64,000 bases of DNA from Streptomyces sp. CG1 (GCF_041080625.1 NZ_CP163518.1:9851501-9915500); one strand, 5' to 3'; positions 26,537-36,180 are shown, counted from the first letter of the stretch. The notes: generated by a model from the letters alone, not told the origin. Numbers and translations: made by a program.

Positions 26537-27778
26537 CTACGGCGACCGGTCCGTGCCGTCGGCGGCCTCCGTACCGCCGCTCTCCGCAGCGGGCCCGGCC
26601 GACGCCGACGGGTCCGGCGCGCCGTTCGCCGAGGCCTCGGCAGGGTGCTGCGGTGCCGGTGCCGGTGCCGGCTGACGCTGGCCCTTGAACTTCAGCCGCT
26701 CGAACGTCCGGGTCAGCTGCTGCAGCGCACCCGGCGTCCGGGACGCGGGCCGCTGCTGCGGCAGGCCGGGCGCGGGCGCCGGGACGTCACGGTAGGCGGC
26801 GAGCGCCTCCAGGGCCTGCTCGGCGGCCTCCTTGTACAGGTCCCGGGACCGGGTCATCGCCTCCAGGGCCTCCTCGTACATGGCGACCCGGCGCCGTTCG
26901 CGCTCCAGCTCCTCCTGGAGGGTCATGAGCGTCCAGTCGTCCCGCAGGCCGGTCAGCGCCTCCTCGACCTCCCGCGGCAACGGCCGCGGCAGGGCGGCGA
27001 AGCGGCGCAGGGCCGCGACGAGTTCGGCCGGCTCCGACCCGTCCAGGAAGACGCTGCGGACGCTGTGCTCCCGGGCGTCGTAGCCCACCGGAGCAGGGTC
27101 CGGCGGCAGCAGCACCGCGCCGCCGCGCGGCACCTCGCAACCGAGGTCCTTCAGCGCCCAGTTGACGGCACGGAACTGGTGCGGCGCGGCCCGGTGCTCC
27201 ACCACGCGGTGTCTGAGACCCGGCGCCAGCAGCCGGGCCAGCGGCAGCCGGCCCTGCTCCTCGGGGGTCATCGCCTCATGCACGACGACGTTCACGCACC
27301 ACGCTTCGCGCGCCGCGTCCCGCAGCCTGCGCCGCATCTCCTTGTCGTCGGCGGGCAGCGCGTTGACCTGCCGGAAGCGCAGTCCCGTGACCGTGGCGTG
27401 GTGGTCCCAGGAGCCGTCGTCACCGGTGCGGCCCTCGGGCCAGAACAGCGTCGCGGGCGAGGGCCAGGTCTCGTCCCAGGGGCGCTCCGCCTCGGCGACG
27501 AGCCGCCATTCCTGCCCCGGCCGCCGGCCCTCGCCCGGCAGGAGGGTGAGCCGGGCCCTGACCGTGACCGTGCCGCCGGCCCGCCAGCGCGCCTCGAAGA
27601 CGCGCCGGGCCGTGTCCTCGGGTACGGGAGGTTCGGCGAAGTCGTCGATGTCGCCGCTCTCCCTGTGCCCGAGCAGGGTGCGGCGGACGACCTCCTCGGG
27701 GGCGGGACCGGTGTGACGGCCGCGGGCGGCCCAGAGGGTCTGCGGGAAGACGGCGCGGTCGGTGGCGGAGTTCGACAT
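26537..27778 (-). CDS. Conserved hypothetical protein with a C-terminal coiled coil
   Basis: The 413-residue protein has a globular N-terminal part (about 1-265, with RLTLLPGEGRRPGQEWRLV and GSWDHHATVTGLRFRQVNAL) that I cannot assign. A helical coiled-coil region (about 275-335, with LQEELERERRRVAMYEEAL) and a disordered Pro/Ala tail follow. No signal peptide or membrane helix is seen. It heads the run with the DUF1232 and ComB-like genes. No strong ribosome binding site is visible before the ATG. Confidence 0.65.
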   Translation of the reverse strand: MSNSATDRAVFPQTLWAARGRHTGPAPEEVVRRTLLGHRESGDIDDFAEPPVPEDTARRVFEARWRAGGTVTVRARLTLLPGEGRRPGQEWRLVAEAERPWDETWPSPATLFWPEGRTGDDGSWDHHATVTGLRFRQVNALPADDKEMRRRLRDAAREAWCVNVVVHEAMTPEEQGRLPLARLLAPGLRHRVVEHRAAPHQFRAVNWALKDLGCEVPRGGAVLLPPDPAPVGYDAREHSVRSVFLDGSEPAELVAALRRFAALPRPLPREVEEALTGLRDDWTLMTLQEELERERRRVAMYEEALEAMTRSRDLYKEAAEQALEALAAYRDVPAPAPGLPQQRPASRTPGALQQLTRTFERLKFKGQRQPAPAPAPQHPAEASANGAPDPSASAGPAAESGGTEAADGTDRSP

Positions 27779-28133
27779 GAGCCAATCTGCTGATGGGGGA
27801 GGGTGTGCCTTCCAGTATCACCGCTCGGCCGGGTGACACCTAGTGCGGGGCGGGAAGGCGGCGCGTGGCGACACCCGTACGCCCCCGCGCACGGGGACTG
27901 CGCCCTGCACCCGGGGCGCGCGGGATGCGCGTCGGGCGGCCGCCGTTCACACGTGGTCGTGCCCTTGGGCGGCCACCACAATGGTCCGGCGAACGGGGTC
28001 CGTCCGTCCATCCGCTCAGGGGCGGACCCCGTTCCACCTGGCACGCACGCGTGGGGGGCGTTCCCAAGGCCATCAGGTCCCCCGTGCGCATTTGCCGCTC
28101 GATATATATCGGCAGTCGATATATGCTGGCCGC
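27779..28133. other. 355-bp divergent intergenic region
   Basis: This lies between the start of the coiled-coil gene (minus) and padR (plus). The last 35 bp carry the PadR-type palindromes. The rest holds GC-rich sequence with a GGGCGGCC direct repeat near 27935 and 27967, and no gene I would support. Confidence 0.4.
28100..28126 (+). promoter_or_regulatory. Probable PadR operator and promoter
   Basis: A perfect 12-bp palindrome, CGATATATATCG (28100-28111), is followed by a related half-site CGATATATGC (28117-28126), ending 7 bp before the padR ATG. AT-rich dyads of this kind are bound by PadR autoregulators, and TATATGC could also be the -10 element. This would give a very short leader or leaderless mRNA. 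Confidence 0.6.
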
Positions 28134-28538
28134 ATGACAGCGAAGAGCATGACCCGGGCGGCGTTCTTCGTCCTCACGGCGCTGGCCGACCAGCCGCGGC
28201 ACGGCTACGGCATCCTGCGTGAAGTGGAGGAGCTGTCCGACGGTGAGGTGCAGCTGCGGGTCGGCACGTTGTACGGCGTACTGGACCGGCTCGCCGCGGA
28301 CGGTCTGATCGTGCTGGACCGGGAAGAGGTCCAGCAGGGCCGCCTGCGGCGCTACTACCGGCTCACCGACGACGGCGTGGCGGCCCTGGAAGCCGAGGCC
28401 GCGCGGATGGCCGCCGGTGCCGGTGCCGCCCGGCAGCGCATCGCCGAGGGGCGCCGCGCCGGCGCCCGCACCGCCCCGGAAAACCCGGCCGGACTCGAAC
28501 CCCCCACCGCACCCGGACTCGCGGGAGGCTACGCATGA
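28134..28538 (+). CDS. PadR-family transcriptional regulator
   Basis: This 134-residue winged-helix protein has the PadR signature: RAAFFVLTALADQPRHGYGI, VEELSDGEVQLRVGTLYGVL and a RRYYRLTDDG wing, with a helical dimerisation tail. It probably represses its own operon through the palindromes just upstream. No Shine-Dalgarno sequence is visible before the ATG at 28134, and the AT-rich promoter lies only 8-30 bp away, so a leaderless transcript is possible. Its stop overlaps the next ATG (ATGA). Confidence 0.92.
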   Translation: MTAKSMTRAAFFVLTALADQPRHGYGILREVEELSDGEVQLRVGTLYGVLDRLAADGLIVLDREEVQQGRLRRYYRLTDDGVAALEAEAARMAAGAGAARQRIAEGRRAGARTAPENPAGLEPPTAPGLAGGYA

Positions 28539-29548
28539 CCACGCTGCTGGAGGCCCGCTACCGTTCCGTCCTGCGCCTGCTCCCGGCCTACTACCGGCGC
28601 GAACGGGAGGAGGAGATGGTCGAGACGTATCTGGAGGACCTCGACCGCGACACGCTGGACCAGAGTCGGCCCACGCTCGGTGAGGTGGCGAGCATCGCCG
28701 CGCTGGGGGTGCGCAGCCGCCTCGGCGCCGCGGGCGCACCCCGCCGCTACGTCCTGCTCGGATCGACCGCCCGGCTGTTCGCGCTGGCCGCGGTCCTGCT
28801 TCTGGCGGCCTCTGCCGTCGTCGAACCGGTCCTGCAGCTGACCTGGTCGTTCACCCGAGGCGGTGCCGAACGGCGGTTGTTCGTCTCGTCGTTCACCGGC
28901 CACGGCGTCCTCGCCGATACGGTCGCCGTCGCCCAGTGGATCCTGCCGCTGGGCTGGACGGCCGCCTACTTCGCCCTCCTGTACGGCCGTCGCCGCCTGG
29001 CCCGGACCGGCGTGCTGGTGGCCGCGCTGCCCACCCTGTGGCCGCTGCTCGGCTCGCTGACGGGTGCGACGATCGTCTCGGAGCCGGCGTTCGTCACGAC
29101 ACTGGCGCTCCTGGCCTGGCTGCCGGCCCTCGCCCTGTGCGCGGCCCATCATCGCGACGCACCCCCGGCCCGGCTGCCCGCCGGCACCCCCGGTCTGGTC
29201 TTCATGGCGACGTGTGTGGTGACGGGCGCGTCCCTGGTCCTGCTGCCCACTGTCTCCGACCTGGTGTGGGGGCCCGCCAACTGCTTCGTCGTCATCGCCC
29301 TCGGCTGGCTGCTGTGGCGCGTCCGGCGCACGGACCGGGTCGCACCCGGCGGCGCCCTCGCTCTCGCCGTGCTCGGCCTGCTCCTCCTGGCCGCGCGCGT
29401 CGCCGCCCTCTACCCGTGGATCCGGCTGCCCGGGGCCGAACCGTACGTCAACGGCGGCCTCGTCCAGACAGCCGCACTCGCCCTGCTGACCATGCTCCTG
29501 ACGCTGGCCGGCCGCCGCGAACTCGCGCCACGCCGAACAGCTCCGTGA
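28535..29548 (+). CDS. PadR-associated membrane protein
   Basis: The 337-residue protein starts with a helical cytoplasmic domain (LLEARYRSVLRLLPAYYRRE, containing the conserved REEEM-V-ETYLED motif) and continues with about eight hydrophobic helices. This arrangement, a cytoplasmic 'LLPAYYR' domain plus membrane region directly after a PadR gene, is common in Streptomyces, but its function is not known. The ATGA overlap shows coupling to padR, and it is the likely regulated target. Confidence 0.75.
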   Translation: MTTLLEARYRSVLRLLPAYYRREREEEMVETYLEDLDRDTLDQSRPTLGEVASIAALGVRSRLGAAGAPRRYVLLGSTARLFALAAVLLLAASAVVEPVLQLTWSFTRGGAERRLFVSSFTGHGVLADTVAVAQWILPLGWTAAYFALLYGRRRLARTGVLVAALPTLWPLLGSLTGATIVSEPAFVTTLALLAWLPALALCAAHHRDAPPARLPAGTPGLVFMATCVVTGASLVLLPTVSDLVWGPANCFVVIALGWLLWRVRRTDRVAPGGALALAVLGLLLLAARVAALYPWIRLPGAEPYVNGGLVQTAALALLTMLLTLAGRRELAPRRTAP

Positions 29549-29606
29549 CACCGACCGGCCCTCACGACACGTCGGACTGTGACCGTGAACTTCCGCGGAA
29601 CGCGGC

Positions 29607-29639
29607 GCGGGGACCGGCGCAAGCGGCGCCGGCCCCCGC
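29607..29639. terminator. Hairpin between convergent genes
   Basis: GCGGGG and CCGGCGC on the left pair with GCGCCGG and CCCCGC on the right around a 5-nt loop, with one A-C mismatch. It lies between the PadR-associated membrane gene and fprA and may work in both directions. Confidence 0.7.
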
Positions 29640-29713
29640 GGAGGCTCAAGGGGAGAGGCCTCACAGCAGCGGAGCCCCCGGTGGCAGGGGAGGAGCCTCC
29701 CCGGAGCAGGTAC

Positions 29714-31078
29714 TTACGCCCCGCTCTCCCGCAGCATGTCCTCGCGCTCGACGAGCTTCACGCGCTCGCGGCCCTGCGGCTCGCCCAGGGCCCGCTCTGC
29801 GGCGTCCAGCTTGTACCAGCCCTCCCAGGTGGTGAAGCGGACCTCGTGCTCGGCGAGGAACGCGTCCACGGCCTCCGGGGCGGGCGAGGACGGGGTGTGC
29901 AGGCGGCCGTTCGCGTAGTCGTCCAGCAGATTCGCGACGGTCTCGTTGGCGTCGCCCTTGGTGTGGCCGATCAGACCGACCGGGCCGCGCCGGATCCAGC
30001 CGGTGACATACGTGGACTGCAGCGCGGTGCCGCCCTCCTCGATGACGCGGCCGCCCTCGTCCGGGATGGTGCCCGAGTCGATGTCCCAGGGCAGCTTGGG
30101 CAGCTTCTCGGAGAGGTAGCCGACGGCGCGGTAGACCGCGGTGACGTCCCAGTCCTTGAACTCGCCGGTGCCCTTGACGCTGCCGGTGCCGTCGAGGGCG
30201 GTGCGCTCGGTGCGCAGGCCGACGACCTGGCCGTCCTCGCCGAGGATCTCCACGGGCGACTCGAAGAAGTGCAGGAACAGCTTGTGCGGCCGGTCGCCGG
30301 CATCGCGGATGGCCCAGTTCTCCAGCGTCTTGGCGACCATGTCGGCCTGCTTGTTGCCGCGCCGGGTCTCGATCGAGCCCTCGTCGTAGTCGATGTCCTC
30401 GGGGTCGACGATGACCTCGATGTTCGGCGAGTGGTCCAGCTCGCGCAGTTCCATCGGGCTGAACTTCGCCTGGGCCGGGCCACGGCGGCCGAAGACATGG
30501 ATCTCCACGGCCTTGTTGGCCTTCAGACCGTCGTAGACGTTCGGCGGGATCTCGGTCGGCAGCAGCTCGTCCGCGGTCTTGGCGAGGACGCGCGCCACGT
30601 CCAGCGCGACGTTGCCGACGCCGAGCACGGCGACCTTCTCGGCCTCGAGCGGCCAGGTGCGCGGCACGTCCGGGTGGCCGTCGTACCAGGAGACGAAGTC
30701 GGCGGCGCCGTAGGAGCCGTCCAGCTCGATGCCGGGGATCGACAGCTCGCGGTCGGCCATCGCGCCGGTGGAGAAGATCACCGCGTCGTAGAAGGCGCGC
30801 AGATCGTCCAGGCTGATGTCGGCTGGGTAGTCGACGTTGCCGAAGAGCCGGATCTGCGGCTTGTCGAGCACCTGGTGCAGGGCGGTGATGATGCCCTTGA
30901 TGCGCGGGTGGTCGGGGGCGACGCCGTACCGGATCAGGCCGAACGGGGCGGGCATCCGCTCGAAGAGGTCGATGGACACGCCGGGGCCGGCGGCCACCTC
31001 GGACTTGAGCAGGGCGTCGGCGGCGTAGATCCCGGCGGGGCCGGCTCCGACGATGGCTACCCGCAGGGGGCGCGGCAT
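29714..31078 (-). CDS. fprA: FprA-type ferredoxin/flavodoxin-NADP+ reductase
   Basis: This 454-residue flavoenzyme is of the adrenodoxin-reductase-like group. FAD binds at VAIVGAGPAGIYAADAL near residue 7 and NADP at VAVLGVGNVALDVARVL near residue 150. The APFGLIRYGVAPDHP and GWIRRGPVGLIGHTKGDANE motifs are typical of mycobacterial FprA. It passes electrons between NADPH and ferredoxins, supporting P450s and iron release. GAAGGGAA precedes the ATG at 31078. A good iron box lies 64-82 bp upstream, so expression should rise when iron is scarce. Confidence 0.93.
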   Translation of the reverse strand: MPRPLRVAIVGAGPAGIYAADALLKSEVAAGPGVSIDLFERMPAPFGLIRYGVAPDHPRIKGIITALHQVLDKPQIRLFGNVDYPADISLDDLRAFYDAVIFSTGAMADRELSIPGIELDGSYGAADFVSWYDGHPDVPRTWPLEAEKVAVLGVGNVALDVARVLAKTADELLPTEIPPNVYDGLKANKAVEIHVFGRRGPAQAKFSPMELRELDHSPNIEVIVDPEDIDYDEGSIETRRGNKQADMVAKTLENWAIRDAGDRPHKLFLHFFESPVEILGEDGQVVGLRTERTALDGTGSVKGTGEFKDWDVTAVYRAVGYLSEKLPKLPWDIDSGTIPDEGGRVIEEGGTALQSTYVTGWIRRGPVGLIGHTKGDANETVANLLDDYANGRLHTPSSPAPEAVDAFLAEHEVRFTTWEGWYKLDAAERALGEPQGRERVKLVEREDMLRESGA

Positions 31079-31141
31079 GATCAGGTTCCCTTCGCGTCTG
31101 AATTGGGCTCGCGTCCGAATGGGCGACCCGATCAAGAAGCC

Positions 31142-31160
31142 TAAACTAAGGCAGACCTAA
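31142..31160 (-). promoter_or_regulatory. Iron box (DmdR/IdeR-type operator) for fprA
   Basis: TAAACTAAGGCAGACCTAA (plus strand) matches 15 of 19 positions of TWAGGTWAGSCTWACCTWA. It is upstream of fprA on the minus strand and about 140 bp before the divergent SDR gene, so either could be regulated. Confidence 0.65.
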
Positions 31161-31299
31161 GTTGGTACGCGGGTCCGGTCTATGACCTCATAAGGGAATC
31201 TTATGACTTACCTAGCGACCTCTTATGGCCGGAGGTGTTCCCCCGGGGCGGCCGGTGCCCGACCCTGTCCTTGGACGGCACTCGGGCGGGAGGGCGAGC

Positions 31300-32358
31300 G
31301 TGGGCGGACGCGCGGGGACGGCCGTGGCGGTGACGGGCGGCAGCGGCTTCGTCGGCAGCCATCTGGTACGCCGTCTGCTCGACCGGGGCTACCAGGTCCA
31401 CGTAACTGTACGGAACCGGGCCGACGCGCCAAAGGTCCGGCCGCTCTGGGAACTCCAGGAGGCGTTCCCCGGCCGACTGGAGCTGTTCGAGGCCGACCTG
31501 CTGACGGACGGTGCCTTCGATGTGGCGTTCCGCGACTGCGCGGTCGTCTTCCATGTGGCCTCGCCGTTCCTGATGCCGGAGCGGATCAGTGACGGCCGAC
31601 GGGACGTCGTGGACCCGGCGCTGCTGGGCACCCGCCATGTGGTGGCGGCGATCGAGCGGACCCCGGAGGTCCGGACCCTCGTGTTCACCTCGACCGTGGG
31701 CGCGATCTTCGGTGACTACGCCGACGTGCTCGCGATGGACGGACAGGTGCTCTCCGAGCGGTACTTCAACACCACCAGCACGGTCGGGAACAACCCCTAC
31801 CACTACGCCAAGACACGGGCGGAACGCGCCGCCTGGGCGGCCGAGGCGGCGCAGGACCGCTGGCGCATGGTGTCGGTCAACCCCGGGCTGATCCTCGGCC
31901 CCTCGTTCACGCCCGCGTCCGAATCCGGCAGCCTCTTCCTGCTGGACGAGCTGTTCAAGGGCTACTTCTGCTACGGCGCCCCCGACTTCAGCTTCACCAC
32001 GGTGGACGTCCGCGACGTGGCCGACGCACACATCGCCGCCGCCGAGAACCCGGCGGCCAAGGGACGGTACATCGTGGCCGCCGAGACCATGACGTCGTTC
32101 CACGAGATGGCCCGCATCATCCTCGCCCGCCATCCCCGCGACCTCCGGCTGCCACGCACCCGGCTCCCGCACTGGCCGGTACGCATCCTGGGCCCCTCCT
32201 TCGGTCTCACCCAGGACTACATCCGGGGGCACCTCGGCATCCGCTTCCGCGTCGACAACAGCCGCAGCGTCCGCGAACTCGGTCTCGCCTACCGGCCGTT
32301 GGAGGAGACCCTGCTCGATCACTACGAGAGCCGGCGGGTACACCGGCTCCGCCACTGA
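31300..32358 (+). CDS. Extended SDR, NAD(P)-dependent epimerase/dihydroflavonol reductase-like
   Basis: The 352-residue protein has the extended SDR Rossmann motif VTGGSGFVGSHLVRRLL near the N-terminus, followed by an LTDGAFDVAF segment, STVGAIFGDY, the catalytic YHYAKTRAE (Tyr-x3-Lys) and NPGLILGPSF. It is closest in feel to dihydroflavonol-4-reductase or cinnamoyl-CoA-reductase-like enzymes, which reduce carbonyls with NADPH. The substrate is not predictable. I prefer GTG 31300 because GGGAGGG lies 5 bp upstream and the Rossmann fold starts soon after; ATG 31225 is a longer in-frame alternative. Confidence 0.85.
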   Translation: MGGRAGTAVAVTGGSGFVGSHLVRRLLDRGYQVHVTVRNRADAPKVRPLWELQEAFPGRLELFEADLLTDGAFDVAFRDCAVVFHVASPFLMPERISDGRRDVVDPALLGTRHVVAAIERTPEVRTLVFTSTVGAIFGDYADVLAMDGQVLSERYFNTTSTVGNNPYHYAKTRAERAAWAAEAAQDRWRMVSVNPGLILGPSFTPASESGSLFLLDELFKGYFCYGAPDFSFTTVDVRDVADAHIAAAENPAAKGRYIVAAETMTSFHEMARIILARHPRDLRLPRTRLPHWPVRILGPSFGLTQDYIRGHLGIRFRVDNSRSVRELGLAYRPLEETLLDHYESRRVHRLRH

Positions 32359-32385
32359 CCCGGGTCCTCCCGGCGCGCGGGCCGG

Positions 32386-33837
32386 TCAGGCGGGCCGTAC
32401 GATCCGGTGGATCGCCGACTCCCCGGCGCCGTAGATCGACTCCTCGCGGATCGACGATCCCGGGCCCGGCGCGTGCACCATCATGCCGCCGCCGACGTGG
32501 AGGCCCACATGCCGGTCGTCGTCGAAGAAGAGGACGAGATCACCGGGCTCGATCCCGGCCAGGGTGACCGGGGCACCGGCGAGCGCCTGCTGGTGCGCGG
32601 CCCGCGGCAGGGTGACCCCAGCGGCCTTCCAGGCGGCCTGGGTGAGGCTGGAGCAGTCGTACGAGTCGGGCCCGGTCGCACCCCACACGCACGGCTTGCC
32701 GATCTGGGCCCGGGCGAACGCGACGGCCTTGGCGACACGGACGGTTTCCGGCGAGTCGGTGACCGGGGTCAGGGGGCCGGTGTCGGTCGCGGAGGTCATG
32801 GGGGCGGAGGCGGTGGGAGCCATGGGGGTCGAGGGCGTGGGAGCGGACCAGGAGTCCGCGGTCGGCGTCGCGGTCACCGTCCCGGCGGGTGCCTCCCACT
32901 GCGGCTGCTCCCACTGACCGGTCCCGAAGTCCGAGGGAGCCTGCGTGATCGTGGATGGTACGGCCGTCAGGGGCGTAAGCGCTGCGTCCGTCACGAGCGC
33001 GGGTGCTGCCGCCGTGTCGGGTGCGAGTGACACGGCCGTGTCGGGTGCGGGCGGTGCAGGGGTAACGGCAGGTGCGGGCTGAACAGTTGCGGCATACGTG
33101 ACGAGTTGGGCGGCGTACCGGGAGATCACGTCGCTCGCGGCGGCGAGCTTGCGCTGGTTGTTCGCCTTGGACGCGGCGGGGGAGGGGCGGCTCGGGGCGG
33201 TGGTGCCGGGAGGGGCCCCGGCTTCCTGGACCGGGGCGTCCAGGGCGGCCGGCAGCGCGGGCAGCGGGAGGACGGCCGTCTCGACGGAGGCGAGGCGCTC
33301 ATCGACCGACTCTCCGCCCGCGCTGGGAAGTTCAGGACGGCGAGAGGCTGGTAGCGCCGCACGTCCGCTCTCCCGCGCGGCCAGAGCAAGACTCGCCGGG
33401 TCCGTCGCCCGGCCGGCCGTCAGCTCGGCCACCACGCGGTCGACGGCGCGCTCCAGGGCCTCGGGCCGCCGAGCCGACGCTCCCGGACCCAGGGCGGCCC
33501 GCGTGCCGTACGGAAGGCCGCCGCCCATCCGTTCCCGGGAGCGTCCCGGTGCTGCCGGGCGGTCGGGGAGCCGGTCGGCGGGCAGGACGGCGGGGACGGT
33601 CGGGCCGAGCTTGGCGCGTGCCGCGTCGAACCACTGCCGGGTGAACTCGTCCAGAGCGGGATCCGGCCGCCGGCCCGGCCGACCGGCCGAGGGAACGCCG
33701 CGCGAGCGCGTCACCGACGCCATGGCCCGGGTCGCGTTGTAGGTCCCGGTCGCGTTCTCTGCCTGGTCGTAGAGGGAGTTGATCCGCTGCCGAACCTCGT
33801 CCCGCTGCGCCACCTCGTCGCGGCTCTCCGGCGCCAT
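32386..33837 (-). CDS. NlpC/P60 (C40) peptidase without a visible signal peptide
   Basis: This 483-residue protein has a helical N-terminus (DEVRQRINSLYDQAENATG), a long Pro/Ala/Thr-rich linker (about 60-345) and a C-terminal NlpC/P60 domain (about 360-483) with Cys395 (YDCSSLTQAAW), His443 (DRHVGLHVGGG) and His455. It should cleave gamma-D-Glu-diaminopimelate bonds in peptidoglycan. No signal peptide or membrane helix is visible at either start, which is unusual for this class. ATG 33837 has GGAAGGAG 10 bp upstream; GTG 33846 is possible. Confidence 0.85.
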   Translation of the reverse strand: MAPESRDEVAQRDEVRQRINSLYDQAENATGTYNATRAMASVTRSRGVPSAGRPGRRPDPALDEFTRQWFDAARAKLGPTVPAVLPADRLPDRPAAPGRSRERMGGGLPYGTRAALGPGASARRPEALERAVDRVVAELTAGRATDPASLALAARESGRAALPASRRPELPSAGGESVDERLASVETAVLPLPALPAALDAPVQEAGAPPGTTAPSRPSPAASKANNQRKLAAASDVISRYAAQLVTYAATVQPAPAVTPAPPAPDTAVSLAPDTAAAPALVTDAALTPLTAVPSTITQAPSDFGTGQWEQPQWEAPAGTVTATPTADSWSAPTPSTPMAPTASAPMTSATDTGPLTPVTDSPETVRVAKAVAFARAQIGKPCVWGATGPDSYDCSSLTQAAWKAAGVTLPRAAHQQALAGAPVTLAGIEPGDLVLFFDDDRHVGLHVGGGMMVHAPGPGSSIREESIYGAGESAIHRIVRPA

Positions 33838-34141
33838 GGAAGACACGCTCCTTCCTTGCCCCGCAGGGCAGTTGGGCCGTCACGTCCGGACTCCTCCGAG
33901 TGCCGGGCGGCCAGGCGTCAACCTAGCCAACGTGTGTACCTCGTGTGAAGGTTGAGGCGTGGAATGTCCGATACGTAATTGTGATGTTCGCGATGATGTT
34001 CGAGGGGGAAGGGGTGAAAACCGCGTTTCCCTGTGAGGTCCCGGTGAATTCGCGATTCTGTTGAACACATCGGTGCCGCCCTCCGTATGAAGCCGGGGAG
34101 CTCCATGCCCGACCGGCACACACGACACGCAGGGGACGACC
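33838..34141. other. 304-bp divergent intergenic region
   Basis: Between the NlpC/P60 gene (minus) and the DUF1996 gene (plus). It contains AT-richer stretches near 33960-34010 (GATACGTAATTGTGATG) likely to include promoters, and GGTGAAAACC near 34015. I found no riboswitch or gene. Confidence 0.4.
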
Positions 34142-36139
34142 TTGGCACGCAACAGGCGCAGACGCCCGACCGGCGCACGACGCGCGACCTTCGCAGCGGT
34201 GGCTCTGATGCTGGGCGGAGGCGGCCTCGTCGCCGCGAACGTCTACGCCTCCGCGAGCGAGAACTGGGGTGACGGGACCGGCGCGAACGGCGCCGGGCAC
34301 GTCCTGTCCGCGGGCATGACCACGATCGACTGCCCCGACGTCGGCAGCCGGCTGACCGCCGTACCCGACACGGCCCGCCCCGACGTCGACCGCGAACTCG
34401 CCCTGCTGGACCGGCAGACGGCGGGGGCCTACCAGCAGCTCCAGCAGGCAGGGCAGTCCGCAGCACAGGACTCCGGCTCCGTCGACGACACGATCATGAA
34501 CCCGCTGAAGGAGAAGCGGGCCGCGGCCATCGGGCGGATATCCGACGCCCTCGACCGGGCCGGGCAGCCCCCGCAGGGCCTGGACACTCTGGCCGCCTGC
34601 ACGCTGCGCCCCGGCGCCGACGGCAAGGACAACGGCGGCCAGGCCACCGCCTCCACTGCCCCCACCGCCACCTCGACGCAGGGTGCCCAGCAGAACGGCA
34701 CCGGCCAGGGCGGCAACGGACCCGTCGTCTCCGACTACGCGGACATCACCTCGGTACAGCCCGACGCCGCGAACCCGCCCCAGCAGGCCGACGCCTCGCG
34801 CGGCAGCTTCACCTCCGACTGCGGTGTCAACGCGAACGGCCTGTTCAACTCGGACAACGTCATCGTCGCCCCGGGCGTGTCCAACGGCGCCCATCACTTC
34901 CACGACTACGTCGGCAACCAGGGCAACAACGCCTTCGCCAGCGACGACGACCTGGCGAAAGCCGGGACGAGCTGCGTCGACCAGGGCGACAAGTCCTCGT
35001 ACTACTGGCCGGTGCTGCGCCTGCAGAACGGCGCCCAGGAGCGGGACGCCGGATCCCCGGGCGGCGGCACGGAGGGCAACGCGGGCCGGATCGTCACCCC
35101 CAAGCAGGTCACGCTGACGTTCGAGGGCAACCCGCGCGGCAAGGTCACCGCCATGCCGCGCCTGCTGCGCATCATCACCGGCGACGCCAAGGCCTTCGTC
35201 AACGGACCCGGCAACGCCAACGCCTCCTGGAGCTGCACCGGTTACGAGGACCGGCAGCTGAAGGACAAGTACCCGCTGTGTCCGCCGGGCAGCGACGTGG
35301 TGCGCACCTTCCGGTTCCAGAGCTGCTGGGACGGCCGCAACATCGACAGCGCCAACCACCGTACCCACGTGGCCTTCACCGCCCCCGACGGATCCTGCCC
35401 GGCGGGCTTCCGCGCCATTCCGCAACTGGTCCAGCGCCTGGTCTACGACGTCCGGGCGCCGAGTCTGCAGGACGGCGGCCGTACCGTCCCGCTCTTCGCG
35501 GTCGACTCCTTCCCGGAGCAACTCCACAAGCCCGTCACCGACCACGGCGACTTCATCAACGTCTTCGACGAGCACCTGATGCGCGAGATGGTCGACTGCA
35601 TCAACTCCGGCCGCACCTGCGGGCCCGGCGGCGACGGCTCCGGTACGACGCCGACACCGACGGCGAGTTCAGGTTCTGGCACCACGGCCGCCCCGGGGGA
35701 CGGTACGACGGCGCAGCCCGGCGGCACCGCCCCCTCCCCCTCCTCCTCTGCCCCGGCCCCCTCGGCCTCCCAGCCCAGCGAGCAACCGAGGACCGACGCG
35801 ACGACCACACCGAACCGCACCAGCAAGCAGGACCACACCGCGAAGTCCGGCCAGACGCAGCACCGAGCCACCCGGGAGCACCGCCCCACCGCATCGGCAC
35901 CGTCCACCCCGTCGACGCAGTCAACCGGCCCGACCCAGTCCGCCGAGTCCACCCAGTCCGCCCCCGCCCAGCCCACCGCCGCCGGATACGTCCCGCCCGC
36001 CGCCGCGCAGCCCCAACCGCAGGGCACGCAGGGCGCGCTGGCGGAGACCGGTGCTCACCTGTGGCCCGCGGCCCTCGGCACCCTGCTCGCCATGTCGGGC
36101 CTGATCATGCTGCTCAGGGCCAGGCGGCTCCGCTACTGA
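34142..36139 (+). CDS. Secreted DUF1996 protein with LAETG cell-wall sorting signal
   Basis: This 665-residue protein starts with a basic stretch and hydrophobic core ([20 protein letters not shown]), a signal sequence. A helical segment and linker lead to a DUF1996 domain (about 220-490) with [24 protein letters not shown] and the late ELMRMV-like Asp/Cys region ([20 protein letters not shown]). A Thr/Ser/Pro-rich spacer (about 500-630) precedes LAETG at 633-637, a hydrophobic helix and RARRLRY. That is a class E sortase substrate, anchored to peptidoglycan. The start is TTG 34142 with AGGGGA upstream. Confidence 0.88.
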   Translation: MARNRRRRPTGARRATFAAVALMLGGGGLVAANVYASASENWGDGTGANGAGHVLSAGMTTIDCPDVGSRLTAVPDTARPDVDRELALLDRQTAGAYQQLQQAGQSAAQDSGSVDDTIMNPLKEKRAAAIGRISDALDRAGQPPQGLDTLAACTLRPGADGKDNGGQATASTAPTATSTQGAQQNGTGQGGNGPVVSDYADITSVQPDAANPPQQADASRGSFTSDCGVNANGLFNSDNVIVAPGVSNGAHHFHDYVGNQGNNAFASDDDLAKAGTSCVDQGDKSSYYWPVLRLQNGAQERDAGSPGGGTEGNAGRIVTPKQVTLTFEGNPRGKVTAMPRLLRIITGDAKAFVNGPGNANASWSCTGYEDRQLKDKYPLCPPGSDVVRTFRFQSCWDGRNIDSANHRTHVAFTAPDGSCPAGFRAIPQLVQRLVYDVRAPSLQDGGRTVPLFAVDSFPEQLHKPVTDHGDFINVFDEHLMREMVDCINSGRTCGPGGDGSGTTPTPTASSGSGTTAAPGDGTTAQPGGTAPSPSSSAPAPSASQPSEQPRTDATTTPNRTSKQDHTAKSGQTQHRATREHRPTASAPSTPSTQSTGPTQSAESTQSAPAQPTAAGYVPPAAAQPQPQGTQGALAETGAHLWPAALGTLLAMSGLIMLLRARRLRY

Positions 36140-36180
36140 GCGGCCTTCAGAATGCCATTTCCGGCGCGGGGCGCCCCCGT

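Noticed and set aside
33838..34141. ydaO (c-di-AMP) riboswitch before the NlpC/P60 gene
   Set aside because: The family commonly lies before cell-wall hydrolases, but I could not find its conserved core here.
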